A DNA stretch of 64,000 nt from Rugamonas aquatica (GCF_009380215.1 NZ_WHUG01000003.1:310001-374000), one strand, 5' to 3'. Numbered from the stretch's first letter, positions 7,301 to 15,775 are shown. Made by a program: numbers and translations. Notes: a model not told the origin generated them from the letters alone.

Positions 7301-8812
7301 ATGACCAAAAAGATTCTGATCCTGTCCGTCTTCGTCGTCGCCTCCTGCGGCCTGGCCTACGAGTTGATCGCCGGCGCCTTGTCCAGCTATCTGCTGGGCG
7401 ACTCCATCCTGCAGTTCTCGACCATCATCGGCTGCTACTTGTTCGCGATGGGCGTGGGCGCGCACTTTTCCAAGTATGTCAGGGATGAGGATGTGCTGGC
7501 GCGCTTCGTGGATATCGAACTGGCGGTCGGCCTGGTGGGCGGGCTGTCGGCGGCCGTGCTGTTCCTGACCTTCTCGTGGATGGCCGCGCCGTTCCGCACG
7601 CTGCTGTACGTGATGGTGTTCCTGATCGGCGCCTTCGTCGGCATGGAAGTGCCGCTGGTGATGCGCGCGCTGAACGAGCGCAAGACCGAGTTCAATGAGC
7701 TGGTCAGCCGCGTGCTGACCTTCGACTACCTGGGCGCGCTGGCGGTGTCGCTGCTGTTCCCGCTGGTGCTGGCGCCGTATCTGGGCCTGGTGCGTACCGG
7801 ATTTTTGTTCGGCATGCTCAATGTCGGCGTCGCCCTGTGGACAATTATGGCTTTCCGCACAGAGCTGAAAAACGTCACCGGCCGCATGCTGCGCGCCGCC
7901 AGCGTGATGTGCGTGCTGATCTTCGGCTTCGCCTTCGCCGACAAGATGACCTACTGGGGCGAGCATGGCCTGTTCGGCGACGAGATCGTGTTCGCCACCA
8001 CCACGCCCTACCAGCGGCTGGTGGTCACGCGCTGGAAGGATGACCTGCGCCTGTACATCAACGGCAACCTGCAATTCTCCTCGCGTGACGAGTACCGCTA
8101 TCACGAGGCGCTGGTGCATCCGGTGCTGCAACCGCTGCCCTGGGCCAAGCGCGTGCTGGTGCTGGGCGGCGGCGACGGCCTGGCGCTGCGCGAAATCCTG
8201 CGCTATCCGAATATCGAGCAGGTCACACTGGTCGACCTCGACCCGGCGATGACGGGCGCCTTCTCCAAACGTGAAGAACTGGTCAAGCTCAATCACGGTT
8301 CCTTCAGCGACAAGCGGGTGCGCGTCATCAACGCCGACGCGGCGATCTGGCTGCAGCACAGCGACGACATGTTCGACGCCGTCATCGTCGACTTCCCCGA
8401 TCCATCCAGCTTCGCGCTGGGCAAGCTGTATTCGGTGCCGTTCTACGGCATGGTGAAGAAGCACCTGGCGGCCAACGGCCTGATGGTGGTGCAATCGACG
8501 TCGCCGTTCTTCGCACCGCACGCCTACTGGACCATCGACGCCACCTTGCGCGAGGTCGGCCTCAAAACCCATCCCTACCACGCCTACGTGCCGTCGTTCG
8601 GCGAATGGGGCTTCATCCTCGCCACGTCCCAGGCGCAGTACAAGCCGCCCACCGAGTACCGCCTGCCAATGCGCTACTTGAACGCCGACACCACGCGCGA
8701 AATGTTCATCTTCCCGCCGGATATGAAGGCCTTGCCGATGGAGCCGAATCGCCTCAACACGCAGTCGCTGGTGCACGAGTTCGAGCAGGACTGGCGCAGG
8801 GTGATACGTTGA
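7301..8812 (+). CDS. Membrane-anchored spermidine synthase-like aminopropyltransferase
   Basis: 503 aa. Seven hydrophobic helices (about 5-25, 36-55, 69-92, 100-121, 143-163, 166-185, 198-214) are followed by a spermidine-synthase domain. The domain has 'TPYQRLVV' (236-243), 'LYINGNLQFSSRDEYRYHEA' (251-270), the AdoMet-loop 'LGGGDG' (288-293), 'LVDLDP' and 'VDFPDP' (363-368, the catalytic-Asp motif), so the active site looks intact. Positively charged loops follow helices 2, 4 and 6, which would place the catalytic domain outside if all seven span. Stop and next ATG overlap (TGATG), coupling it to the flavoprotein. The aminopropyl acceptor is unknown. Confidence 0.9.
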   Translation: MTKKILILSVFVVASCGLAYELIAGALSSYLLGDSILQFSTIIGCYLFAMGVGAHFSKYVRDEDVLARFVDIELAVGLVGGLSAAVLFLTFSWMAAPFRTLLYVMVFLIGAFVGMEVPLVMRALNERKTEFNELVSRVLTFDYLGALAVSLLFPLVLAPYLGLVRTGFLFGMLNVGVALWTIMAFRTELKNVTGRMLRAASVMCVLIFGFAFADKMTYWGEHGLFGDEIVFATTTPYQRLVVTRWKDDLRLYINGNLQFSSRDEYRYHEALVHPVLQPLPWAKRVLVLGGGDGLALREILRYPNIEQVTLVDLDPAMTGAFSKREELVKLNHGSFSDKRVRVINADAAIWLQHSDDMFDAVIVDFPDPSSFALGKLYSVPFYGMVKKHLAANGLMVVQSTSPFFAPHAYWTIDATLREVGLKTHPYHAYVPSFGEWGFILATSQAQYKPPTEYRLPMRYLNADTTREMFIFPPDMKALPMEPNRLNTQSLVHEFEQDWRRVIR

Positions 8813-10422
8813 TGCTGCGCCGTTCCTTCCTCGTGTGGGCCGGCGCCAGCGGCGTGGTGGCGGCGGGCAGCGTGGCAGGATTTCAACGCTGGCAGGAAAT
8901 CACGCCAACGGTCCACTATCCGGGCCGCGACGAGGGCCACTTCCTGCGCGACCGCCGCGCCTTGCCGCCGCCCTCGCAAGTTATCCACACCGACATCGCC
9001 ATCCTCGGCTCCGGCGTGGCCGGCCTGACCGCCGCGTGGAAGCTCAATAAACTCGGCAAGACCGACGTGCTGATGATCGACGGTCCCCAGCCGCACGGCA
9101 ACGCCGCCGGCGGCGCCTTCGGCGACCTCGAATATCCGACCGGCGCGCACTATCTGCCGCTGCCGTCGCCGGAATCGCTGCATGTGCGCGAAATCCTGGC
9201 CGACCTGGGCATCATCCAGAAAGACCCGTTCGCGGAGAAGCCTTACTACGACGAGCGCTTCATCCTGCACGGCCCGGAGGAACGGCTGCTGTTCAACGGC
9301 CACTGGCAGGACGGCTTCATCCCCACCGACGGCGTGCCGCAGTGGGAGCGCGACGAACATGCGCGCTTCTTCGCCGAAGTGGCGCGGCTGCGCCAGACCC
9401 ACGGCGCCGACGGCCGCCGCGTGTTCGTGTTCCCGACCGTGATGTCGTCGGAAGACCCGCAGTGGCAGGCGCTGGACCGCATCACGCTCAAGCAGTGGCT
9501 GGAGCAGGGCGGCTACAAATCGCCCACGCTGCACTGGTATCTGAACTACTGCTGCCGCGACGACTATGGCACGCGCTACGACCAGGTCTCTGCCTGGGCC
9601 GGCCTGCACTACTACTGCAGCCGCTGGGGCCAGGCCGCCAACGCCGGCAACGGCGCCTGGCTCACCTGGCCGGGAGGCTTGCAGCCGCTGGCTTCCGGCA
9701 TCGAGCGCGCGTCCGGCGTCAAGCGCATGGCCGGCACCGTGGTGTCGCTGAAAAAAACGGCGGACGGCGTCGAAGCGCTGTGCTTCAAGCTGGAAAACGG
9801 CAAGCCGTCCACCTACCTGGTCCGCGCCCGCAAGGCGATTTGCGCGATGCCGATCTACGTGGCCGCGAGGGTTGTGGATAACATCGCCGCGTACGGCTTC
9901 GATCCGTCCAAGCACATTCCCGAATACGCGCCGTGGATGGTGGCGAACTTCCTGCTCAAGCGCTTCCCGGACGAGCGCCCCAGCCAGCCGCTGTCGTGGG
10001 ATAACGTGGTGTACAGCGAGCCGGGACTGGGCTTTGTCGTCTCCACGCACCAGGACATCCGCGTGCGGCCGCCGGAGAAGACGGTATTCAGCGCCTACGT
10101 CGCGCTGTCGGACCGCAAGCCCAGCACCGCGCGTCACTGGATGGCGGCGGCCAAGCCGGAGGAGCTGCTGGCGCTGGCCAGCGCCGATCTGAAGGAAGCC
10201 TACGGCCCGCAGTTCGCCTCCTGCGTCGAGCGGGTCGACATCACGCTGCGCGGACACGCGATGGCGTCGCCGTGGCCCAACTTCCGCAGCAACGCCGGCA
10301 TGAAGGCCTTGCGCGAGGTCGATGGCCCCATTCTTTTCGCGCATGCCGACCTGTCGGGCTTCTCGGTTTTCGAGGAGGCCGCGTGGTGGGGCTATCGCGC
10401 AGCAACCCTTGCCGCAAAGTGA
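8812..10422 (+). CDS. Tat-type exported FAD-dependent oxidoreductase (amine oxidase-like)
   Basis: 536 aa from ATG 8812 (1-bp overlap with the preceding stop). The N-terminus MLRRSFLVWAGASGVVAAGS has the twin-arginine pattern R-R-x-F-L followed by a hydrophobic segment, so export of the folded flavoprotein is likely. Residues about 62-78 hold the FAD Rossmann motif 'ILGSGVAGLTAAWKLNK', and a later 'AICAMPIYVAARVV' resembles the amine-oxidase second FAD region. The C-terminus 'ILFAHADLSGFSVFEEAAWW' is the typical FAD-closing segment. Its place right after a spermidine-synthase-like gene suggests a polyamine or its derivative as substrate, but this is inference. Confidence 0.85.
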   Translation: MLRRSFLVWAGASGVVAAGSVAGFQRWQEITPTVHYPGRDEGHFLRDRRALPPPSQVIHTDIAILGSGVAGLTAAWKLNKLGKTDVLMIDGPQPHGNAAGGAFGDLEYPTGAHYLPLPSPESLHVREILADLGIIQKDPFAEKPYYDERFILHGPEERLLFNGHWQDGFIPTDGVPQWERDEHARFFAEVARLRQTHGADGRRVFVFPTVMSSEDPQWQALDRITLKQWLEQGGYKSPTLHWYLNYCCRDDYGTRYDQVSAWAGLHYYCSRWGQAANAGNGAWLTWPGGLQPLASGIERASGVKRMAGTVVSLKKTADGVEALCFKLENGKPSTYLVRARKAICAMPIYVAARVVDNIAAYGFDPSKHIPEYAPWMVANFLLKRFPDERPSQPLSWDNVVYSEPGLGFVVSTHQDIRVRPPEKTVFSAYVALSDRKPSTARHWMAAAKPEELLALASADLKEAYGPQFASCVERVDITLRGHAMASPWPNFRSNAGMKALREVDGPILFAHADLSGFSVFEEAAWWGYRAATLAAK

Positions 10423-10434
10423 TAAGCTAATCCG

Positions 10435-11277
10435 ATGACACATAACGCCCGCCAGCGCTTCGGCGCCTCCGCCAAACTCAAACTGCATGAAAAAGATGCA
10501 GACGACGCGGCTTTCTCCAGCCGTTCCGCCAACCCTGAACTGAGCAAGTCCAAGGGCAAGGCTCTGGACTTGAAACGCACCGCCGCGCTGATCTCGCGCA
10601 TCGGCGCCCTGCAGGACAAGCTGTACGCGCAGCACAAGCAGAAGGTGCTGCTGATCCTGCAAGGCATGGACACCGCCGGCAAGGACGGCACGATACGCGC
10701 CATGTTCAACGGCATCAGCCCGATGGGCATCCGCGCGGCCGCCTTCAAGGCGCCGACCGACAACGAGCTGGCGCACGACTACCTGTGGCGCGTGCATCAG
10801 CAGGTGCCGGTCAAGGGCGAGATCGCGATCTTCAACCGCAGTCACTACGAAGACGTGTTGATTACCAAGGTGCAGGGCATGATCGATGAAGACGAATGCC
10901 AGCGCCGCTACGCGCAGATCCGCGATTTCGAACGCATGCTGGCGGAGACGGGCACGGTGATCGTCAAGGTATTCTTGCACATCTCGAAGGAAGAACAGCG
11001 CGAGCGCCTGCAGGAGCGGCTGGACGATCCCGACAAGCAGTGGAAATTCAACCCGGCCGACGTCGAGCAGCGCAAGAAGTGGAACGCCTATCAGCGCGCC
11101 TACGAACAGGCCATCCGCGAGACCAACGCGCCGCATGCGCCGTGGTACGTGGTGCCGGCCAATTCCAAGACTCACCGCAACCTGGTGGTCGCCAGCCTGC
11201 TGCTGGAGACTTTGGAAGGCATGGACCTGGCTTACCCCGAGCCGCATCCCGACCTGTCCTCGTTCACCGTGGAGTAA
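10435..11277 (+). CDS. Polyphosphate kinase 2 family (polyphosphate:nucleotide phosphotransferase)
   Basis: 280 aa. A Walker-A motif, 'LQGMDTAGKDGT', lies near residue 77, followed by 'AIFNRSHYEDVLITKV' (PPK2 Walker-B region) and the lid arginines in 'KEEQRERLQERLDDPDKQWK'. The length and 'APWYVVPANSKTHRNLVVAS' are typical of single-domain PPK2. Such enzymes transfer phosphate between polyphosphate and AMP, ADP or GDP; which one cannot be read here. It starts 12 bp after the flavoprotein and 12 bp before gabD, so it may be read through from the polyamine arm. Confidence 0.92.
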   Translation: MTHNARQRFGASAKLKLHEKDADDAAFSSRSANPELSKSKGKALDLKRTAALISRIGALQDKLYAQHKQKVLLILQGMDTAGKDGTIRAMFNGISPMGIRAAAFKAPTDNELAHDYLWRVHQQVPVKGEIAIFNRSHYEDVLITKVQGMIDEDECQRRYAQIRDFERMLAETGTVIVKVFLHISKEEQRERLQERLDDPDKQWKFNPADVEQRKKWNAYQRAYEQAIRETNAPHAPWYVVPANSKTHRNLVVASLLLETLEGMDLAYPEPHPDLSSFTVE

Positions 11278-11289
11278 AAGGAGCTACCC

Positions 11290-12744
11290 ATGCTGCAACT
11301 GAAAGATCCCTCCCTGCTGCGCCAGCAAGCCTATATCGACGGCGCATGGCGCGACGCCGACAGCGGCGCCACGCTGGCTGTCACCAATCCCGCCACCGGC
11401 GAGCAGCTCGGCACCGTGCCGCTGATGGGCGCGGCCGAGACGCGCCGCGCCATCGCCGCCGCCAACGCGGCCTGGCCGGCCTGGCGCAAGAAGAGCGCCA
11501 AGGAACGCGCCGCCATCCTGCGCAAATGGAATGACCTGATCCTGGAAAACACCGAAGACCTGGCGCAGCTGATGACGACCGAACAGGGCAAGCCGCTGGC
11601 CGAGTCGCGCGGCGAAGTCGCATACGGCGCTTCCTTCATCGAATGGTTCGGCGAAGAAGCCAAGCGCGTGGCCGGCGAGACGCTGGCCTCGCCGTGGCCG
11701 GACCGCCGCCTGCTGGTGACGAAGGAGCCGATCGGCGTCTGCGCCGCCATCACGCCGTGGAACTTCCCGATCGCGATGATTACCCGCAAGGCCGGCCCGG
11801 CGCTGGCCGCCGGCTGTCCGATGGTGCTCAAGCCGGCCGAATCGACGCCGTACTGCGCGCTGGCGCTGGCGGTATTGGCCGAGCGCGCGGGCGTGCCGGC
11901 CGGCGTGTTCAGCGTGGTGACGGGCACGCCGAAGGACATCGGCGGCGAGATGACGTCCAACCCCACCGTGCGCAAGCTGACCTTCACCGGCTCGACGGCG
12001 GTGGGCCGTCTGCTGATGGAGCAGAGCGCCAAGACCATCAAGAAGCTGTCGCTGGAACTGGGCGGCAACGCGCCGTTCATTGTGTTCGACGACGCCGACC
12101 TCGATGCGGCGGTGGAGGGCGCGCTGGCGTCCAAGTACCGCAACGCCGGCCAGACCTGCGTGTGCGCCAACCGCCTGTACGTGCAGGATGGCGTGTACGA
12201 GCAGTTCGCCGCCAAGCTGGTGGCCGCCGTGGCCAAGCTCAAGGTCGGCAACGGCGCGGAAGAGGGCGTCACGCAAGGCCCGCTGATCGATGAGAAGGCG
12301 GTGCAGAAGGTCGAGCAGCACGTGGCCGATGCGCTGTCCAAGGGCGGCCGCCTGCTGGCGGGCGGCAAGCGCCATGCGCTGGGCCACAGCTTCTTCGAGC
12401 CGACCGTGATCGCCGACGTCACCAATGACATGATCGTCGCCACCGAGGAAACCTTCGGCCCGCTGGCGCCGCTGTTTCGCTTCAAGACCGACGAGGAAGC
12501 CGTGGAGCTGGCCAACAGCACCGAGTTCGGCCTGGCCAGCTATTTCTATTCGCGCGACATCGGCCGGATCTGGCGCGTGGCGGAAGGGCTGGAGAGCGGC
12601 ATGGTCGGCGTTAATACCGGTCTGATCTCCAACGAGATCGCGCCGTTCGGCGGCGTTAAGCAATCGGGCCTGGGCCGCGAGGGTTCGCACTACGGCCTGG
12701 ATGACTTCCTGGTCATCAAATACATCTGCATGGGCGGCATCTAA
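11290..12744 (+). CDS. gabD: NADP-dependent succinate-semialdehyde dehydrogenase
   Basis: 484 aa, standard GabD length. Conserved features are 'ITPWNFPIAMITRKAGPALA', the general-base Glu in 'LSLELGGNAPFIVFDDADLD' and the nucleophile Cys in 'NAGQTCVCANRLYV' (the second Cys is a GabD hallmark). It ends 'KYICMGGI'. It oxidises succinate semialdehyde to succinate at the end of the GABA/putrescine catabolic route, which fits being downstream of polyamine genes. RBS AAGGAG precedes the ATG. The family identity is clear; other aldehyde substrates cannot be excluded. Confidence 0.92.
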   Translation: MLQLKDPSLLRQQAYIDGAWRDADSGATLAVTNPATGEQLGTVPLMGAAETRRAIAAANAAWPAWRKKSAKERAAILRKWNDLILENTEDLAQLMTTEQGKPLAESRGEVAYGASFIEWFGEEAKRVAGETLASPWPDRRLLVTKEPIGVCAAITPWNFPIAMITRKAGPALAAGCPMVLKPAESTPYCALALAVLAERAGVPAGVFSVVTGTPKDIGGEMTSNPTVRKLTFTGSTAVGRLLMEQSAKTIKKLSLELGGNAPFIVFDDADLDAAVEGALASKYRNAGQTCVCANRLYVQDGVYEQFAAKLVAAVAKLKVGNGAEEGVTQGPLIDEKAVQKVEQHVADALSKGGRLLAGGKRHALGHSFFEPTVIADVTNDMIVATEETFGPLAPLFRFKTDEEAVELANSTEFGLASYFYSRDIGRIWRVAEGLESGMVGVNTGLISNEIAPFGGVKQSGLGREGSHYGLDDFLVIKYICMGGI

Positions 12745-12746
12745 GC

Positions 12747-13811
12747 CTATCGGGCGCGCAGCCGCACCAGCACCGTGGCCGGCGCAACGCCGGTCAGCCG
12801 GTCGACCATGTGCTTGACGGCCGCCATCTGGCGGCCCGATTGCAGCGCGTAGCGCGGGTCGTCGTAGGCAAACCAGTCCCAGCATGCGTTGGGATTGGTG
12901 TACGGGTAGATCGCCGACGCCTGCGGATACAGGATCACCAGCTTGTTGCTGTCGGCCCAGGCGTTGTAGCCGGCGTGCTCGACGAAGGTGGGGCCGATGT
13001 TGTCCAGATCTTGCAGGCAGCCATGGAAGGCCACGTGCAGCCTGCAGCCCGCGCCGCTGTTGCCGTCGCAGGCCTTGGGCACATACAGGTAGCCGGTGCC
13101 GGCCATGCCGTGCCAGCCCGGCAGCGCCAAGAATTCCGATTGGTCGAAAGCGATCAAGCGCCCGCTTGGCGTGCCGTTGTTGCGGGGCGTGAGCGGGCCA
13201 TAGAGCCAGCGCAGCAGTTCTCCCGCCGCATCGTAGCCGCAGTTGTTGATGTAGGGGCTGCCCAGCGTGCTGCAACTGCTGCCGTACTGATCGGTGGGCA
13301 TCGCATGCTCGGCCGGCAGGGTGCGGGTGTAGGAGATATGGTCGGCGTCGATGTAGTGGCGATAGTAGAAGTACAGGTCGGTCATCACCGGCTGCGGCAC
13401 GACGGAATCGGCGCTGCCGGACAGCATCCAGACATGGTGGCCGGCCAGCGCGGCGGTCGGGTCGATGCTGCCGGCGCCGGCGAACCAGTCGGTGAAGGCG
13501 ATCAGGTCGTTGATGCGGGTGCCGCCGGCCCGCACCCGGCAGGTGAACAGCTCGGTGGTGCAGCTGCAACTGGTGGTGGCGGTGAACACGCTGCCCTGCG
13601 AACAGAAGTAGGGGCCGCCCGCGATCACCCCGGCGCCGCGCACCGTCTGCGAGAACGCCACCTCGAACTGCACCGCCATGTAGGCGCCGGAGGACAGGCC
13701 GGACACCGTCACCTGTGTTGCGCTCATGTTCGGCAGCGCCACCACCTGCGCTTGCACGGCCGTTCCCAACAGGCCGATGAGCCACAGGCACAGCAAACAC
13801 AGCATCTTCAT
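12747..13811 (-). CDS. Secreted PHB depolymerase-like esterase
   Basis: 354 aa from ATG 13811 (MKMLCLLCLWLIGLLGTAVQ, a signal peptide cleaved near AQA). The lipase box G-L-S-S-G is at 38-42 with nucleophile Ser40 unusually close to the mature N-terminus. 'HVAFHGCLQDLDNIG' lies in the C-terminal half and 'NACWDWFAYDD' near the end. This permuted order (serine box first, HGC oxyanion motif late) is known from extracellular short-chain-length PHA depolymerases. No separate substrate-binding domain is visible. Its stop lies 2 bp from convergent gabD. Confidence 0.85.
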   Translation of the reverse strand: MKMLCLLCLWLIGLLGTAVQAQVVALPNMSATQVTVSGLSSGAYMAVQFEVAFSQTVRGAGVIAGGPYFCSQGSVFTATTSCSCTTELFTCRVRAGGTRINDLIAFTDWFAGAGSIDPTAALAGHHVWMLSGSADSVVPQPVMTDLYFYYRHYIDADHISYTRTLPAEHAMPTDQYGSSCSTLGSPYINNCGYDAAGELLRWLYGPLTPRNNGTPSGRLIAFDQSEFLALPGWHGMAGTGYLYVPKACDGNSGAGCRLHVAFHGCLQDLDNIGPTFVEHAGYNAWADSNKLVILYPQASAIYPYTNPNACWDWFAYDDPRYALQSGRQMAAVKHMVDRLTGVAPATVLVRLRAR

Positions 13812-13978
13812 GATAGGCCTCCTGGCGCCGGGACGGAAATTCAGTGTGGGGCAGGGGCTGGCGGTTTGCTTAATTTCGCTCAATCGTGCGCGGGGCGGAA
13901 AAGCTAATTCGCGGGCTCGGCAAGCAGGGTGGGCGAGTTTGGCATAGAATGGTTTTTTACCTTTTGCGGCCGCCCATC

Positions 13979-14587
13979 ATGTCCAAGACCTTTGCCCAGT
14001 TGTGCCTAGTTTCCTCGCTGACCCTGCTGGCCAGCGCGTCCGCGTTTGCGCAGGCGCCGGCGCCGGCGGCCGCACCATCTGCTGCGCCGGCAGCGGCTGC
14101 GGGCAGTTGTCCGGCCATCCTCAAGCAGAACTTCAAGCGCCTGCAGGACGATACGCCGCAGGACCTGTGCCAGTACGCGGGCAAGGTGATACTGGTGGTC
14201 AACACGGCCAGCTACTGCGGCTTCACCAACCAGTACGAAGGCCTGGAGGCGATGTACGCCAAATACAGTGGCAAGGGCCTGGTGGTGCTGGGCTTCCCGT
14301 CGAACGACTTCGGCCAGCAGGAGCCGGGCAGCAGCAAGGAGATCGCCGATTTCTGCTACAACACCTACGGCGTGAAGTTCCCGATGTTCGCCAAGTCGGT
14401 TGTGTCGGGCAAGGAACCGAATCCGCTGTTTGCCAACCTGATCAAAATCACCGGCAAGGCGCCGGCCTGGAACTTCCACAAATACCTGATCGACCGCAAC
14501 GGCAAGGTTGTGGACAACTTCGGCAGCAAGGTCACGCCGTCGGACAAGCAACTGGTCGGCGCGGTGGAAAAAGCGCTGGCGATGTAA
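13979..14587 (+). CDS. Exported glutathione peroxidase (Cys type)
   Basis: 202 aa from ATG 13979. Residues 1-25 are a signal peptide ending ASAFAQA, then an Ala/Pro linker. The catalytic motif is 'NTASYCGFTNQYEGLEAMY' with Cys80 where selenoenzymes have Sec. The other family motifs are 'GFPSNDFGQQEPGSSKEI' (catalytic Gln) and 'WNFHKYLIDRNGKVV' (Trp). It reduces peroxides, probably thioredoxin-linked as in other Cys-type bacterial homologues, and here in the periplasm. The signal peptide is uncommon for the family. Confidence 0.9.
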   Translation: MSKTFAQLCLVSSLTLLASASAFAQAPAPAAAPSAAPAAAAGSCPAILKQNFKRLQDDTPQDLCQYAGKVILVVNTASYCGFTNQYEGLEAMYAKYSGKGLVVLGFPSNDFGQQEPGSSKEIADFCYNTYGVKFPMFAKSVVSGKEPNPLFANLIKITGKAPAWNFHKYLIDRNGKVVDNFGSKVTPSDKQLVGAVEKALAM

Positions 14588-14593
14588 GTTGCA

Positions 14594-14669
14594 CTGAACT
14601 TTTGAGCAGGGCCGAGGTCTACCAGTAATGGCCGCCTCGGCGGCTCAACCGCCGGTGCAGGAGGATGCC
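14594..14669 (+). promoter_or_regulatory. Structured 76-nt leader, copy 1
   Basis: By my count 63 of 76 positions match the leader at 15776-15851, with no gaps. Shared blocks are CTGAACTTTTG (14594-14604), GAGGTCTACCAGTAATGG (14614-14631), a GGCGG/CCGCC hairpin with loop CTCAA (14639-14653) and AGGAGG (14659-14664) 5 nt before the ATG. An alternative 7-bp pairing GCCGAGG (14611-14617) with CCTCGGC (14635-14641) excludes the hairpin, which is riboswitch-like. Part of the leader is also open in frame from ATG 14628. Confidence 0.6.
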
Positions 14670-14930
14670 ATGGCGCGCAATAGAAAAATGCAGATAGCAG
14701 TTCCACCGTTGGCAGATGATACCGATCTGCGGGACAGCCGTCGTGTAGCCAAGGCCTTGCCGGTTGCAGTAGCCGCTTTGCCTGCTGAACTGAGTTTGCG
14801 TTTCAAGAGCGATACCCCGCTGTTTTCCGCCGACCCTTCCGATCCGACTATCCTCATTCGCAAGCTCAAGCGAAATACCTCTCGCGGCCGCTTCGTTGGC
14901 GGCAAATTTGTCGTCGCGCCGCTGTCGTGA
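14670..14930 (+). CDS. Small conserved protein of unknown function, paralogue A
   Basis: 86 aa from ATG 14670 (MARNRK), supported by AGGAGG 5 nt upstream. An in-frame ATG at 14628 would add 14 residues (MAASAAQPPVQEDA). The C-terminal half 'TPLFSADPSDPTILIRKLKR' plus 'GRFVGGKFVV' matches the same region of the 97-aa protein at 15852. The N-terminus is basic and the two proteins diverge there. There is no signal peptide or membrane helix. I do not recognise a family; it looks like a small cytosolic beta-rich protein whose expression is set by the shared leader. Confidence 0.7.
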   Translation: MARNRKMQIAVPPLADDTDLRDSRRVAKALPVAVAALPAELSLRFKSDTPLFSADPSDPTILIRKLKRNTSRGRFVGGKFVVAPLS

Positions 14931-14941
14931 AATGCCTTTAG

Positions 14942-15715
14942 CTAGTCGATCTTGTAGCGCTTCTGCAGTGCTTTCAGATCGCCGGACGCTTCCATCTTGT
15001 GCATGCCGTCGGCCAGCGCGCGTATCCAGGTTTCGGCCCGGATATCCTGCGTCGCAAAACCGATGGTCAGGGGCAGTTCATGGTCGAGGCAGCCTGCCTG
15101 GCGGATACGGCCGACCACGTCAAGCCGCTTGCTCAACTGCGCCATCACGGCGGTGTGTTCCAGCATGACGCGATAGCGTCCACCCAGTAACTTCTGCACA
15201 TTGGTCGTACCGGCCGATGCGCCGTAAGCGAGCGCGATCAGGGCAGGCTTGCGCCGGTTCTCGGCAATGTAGGCGTCCATCGGCCCGTCATCGTAGCCGT
15301 AGTCGTCGATCACACCCACCACCAGTGTTTTAAGCGAGCCGATGGAGTGGAAACTCCAGTCATCGTCCGCCCGCGTGTAGAAGCAGGCCCGCGACTGCGC
15401 CAGGGGCGCGCTCAGATGCAGGCGCCGGTCGATCGGCGGGGCGTAGACGCCTTCGATATCGCCATGCGCCGTTTGGGTGATGGCCCGGTTGAGCGGCATG
15501 AGCACCGGTTCCACCCGATACCCTTCCTGCGCCATCGCCATCGAGGCCAGTTCCACCAGATAGCCACTGGGAGGCTTGCCGTCGGTCGCGCACACAAACG
15601 GGCACCAGTCGTCCGAGCCCAGGCGGATCAACGGGCCGGCTTGCGACAGCCCCGAGGACGCCAGCAGGCAAGCGAGCAGCGCTGCGGTGAACAGCCGGCC
15701 TGCGTTGATGGTCAT
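14942..15715 (-). CDS. Periplasmic solute-binding protein, family 3 type
   Basis: 257 aa from ATG 15715 (MTINAGRLFTAALLACLLAS, signal peptide cleaved near SQA-GP). The mature protein begins 'IRLGSDDWCPFVCATDGKPP', a variant of the family-3 'W.P' ligand-pocket start, then 'SGYLVELASMAMAQEGYRVE' and 'MPLNRAITQTAHGDIEGVYA'. The C-terminal 'ALADGMHKMEASGDLKALQK' is the usual last helix. No permease or ATPase is adjacent, so it is an orphan receptor or sensor-like binding protein. It stands in reverse between the two leader-controlled small genes. Confidence 0.82.
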   Translation of the reverse strand: MTINAGRLFTAALLACLLASSGLSQAGPLIRLGSDDWCPFVCATDGKPPSGYLVELASMAMAQEGYRVEPVLMPLNRAITQTAHGDIEGVYAPPIDRRLHLSAPLAQSRACFYTRADDDWSFHSIGSLKTLVVGVIDDYGYDDGPMDAYIAENRRKPALIALAYGASAGTTNVQKLLGGRYRVMLEHTAVMAQLSKRLDVVGRIRQAGCLDHELPLTIGFATQDIRAETWIRALADGMHKMEASGDLKALQKRYKID

Positions 15716-15775
15716 GCGGCGCTCCCAGTGCGGATGGTGGGCTAATAGTATCGCCAAACGCGGTTCGCCGGCGCG

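Noticed and set aside
8674..11247. 857-codon open frame on the minus strand opposite the flavoprotein and PPK2
   Set aside because: Its composition is the His/Arg/Gly/Val-rich pattern of antisense frames in high-GC DNA, it has no domain, and it spans the boundaries of two clear plus-strand genes.
11284..13800. 838-codon minus-strand frame opposite gabD and across the esterase
   Set aside because: It is out of frame with the esterase that has a signal peptide and lipase box; the long openness is due to high GC.
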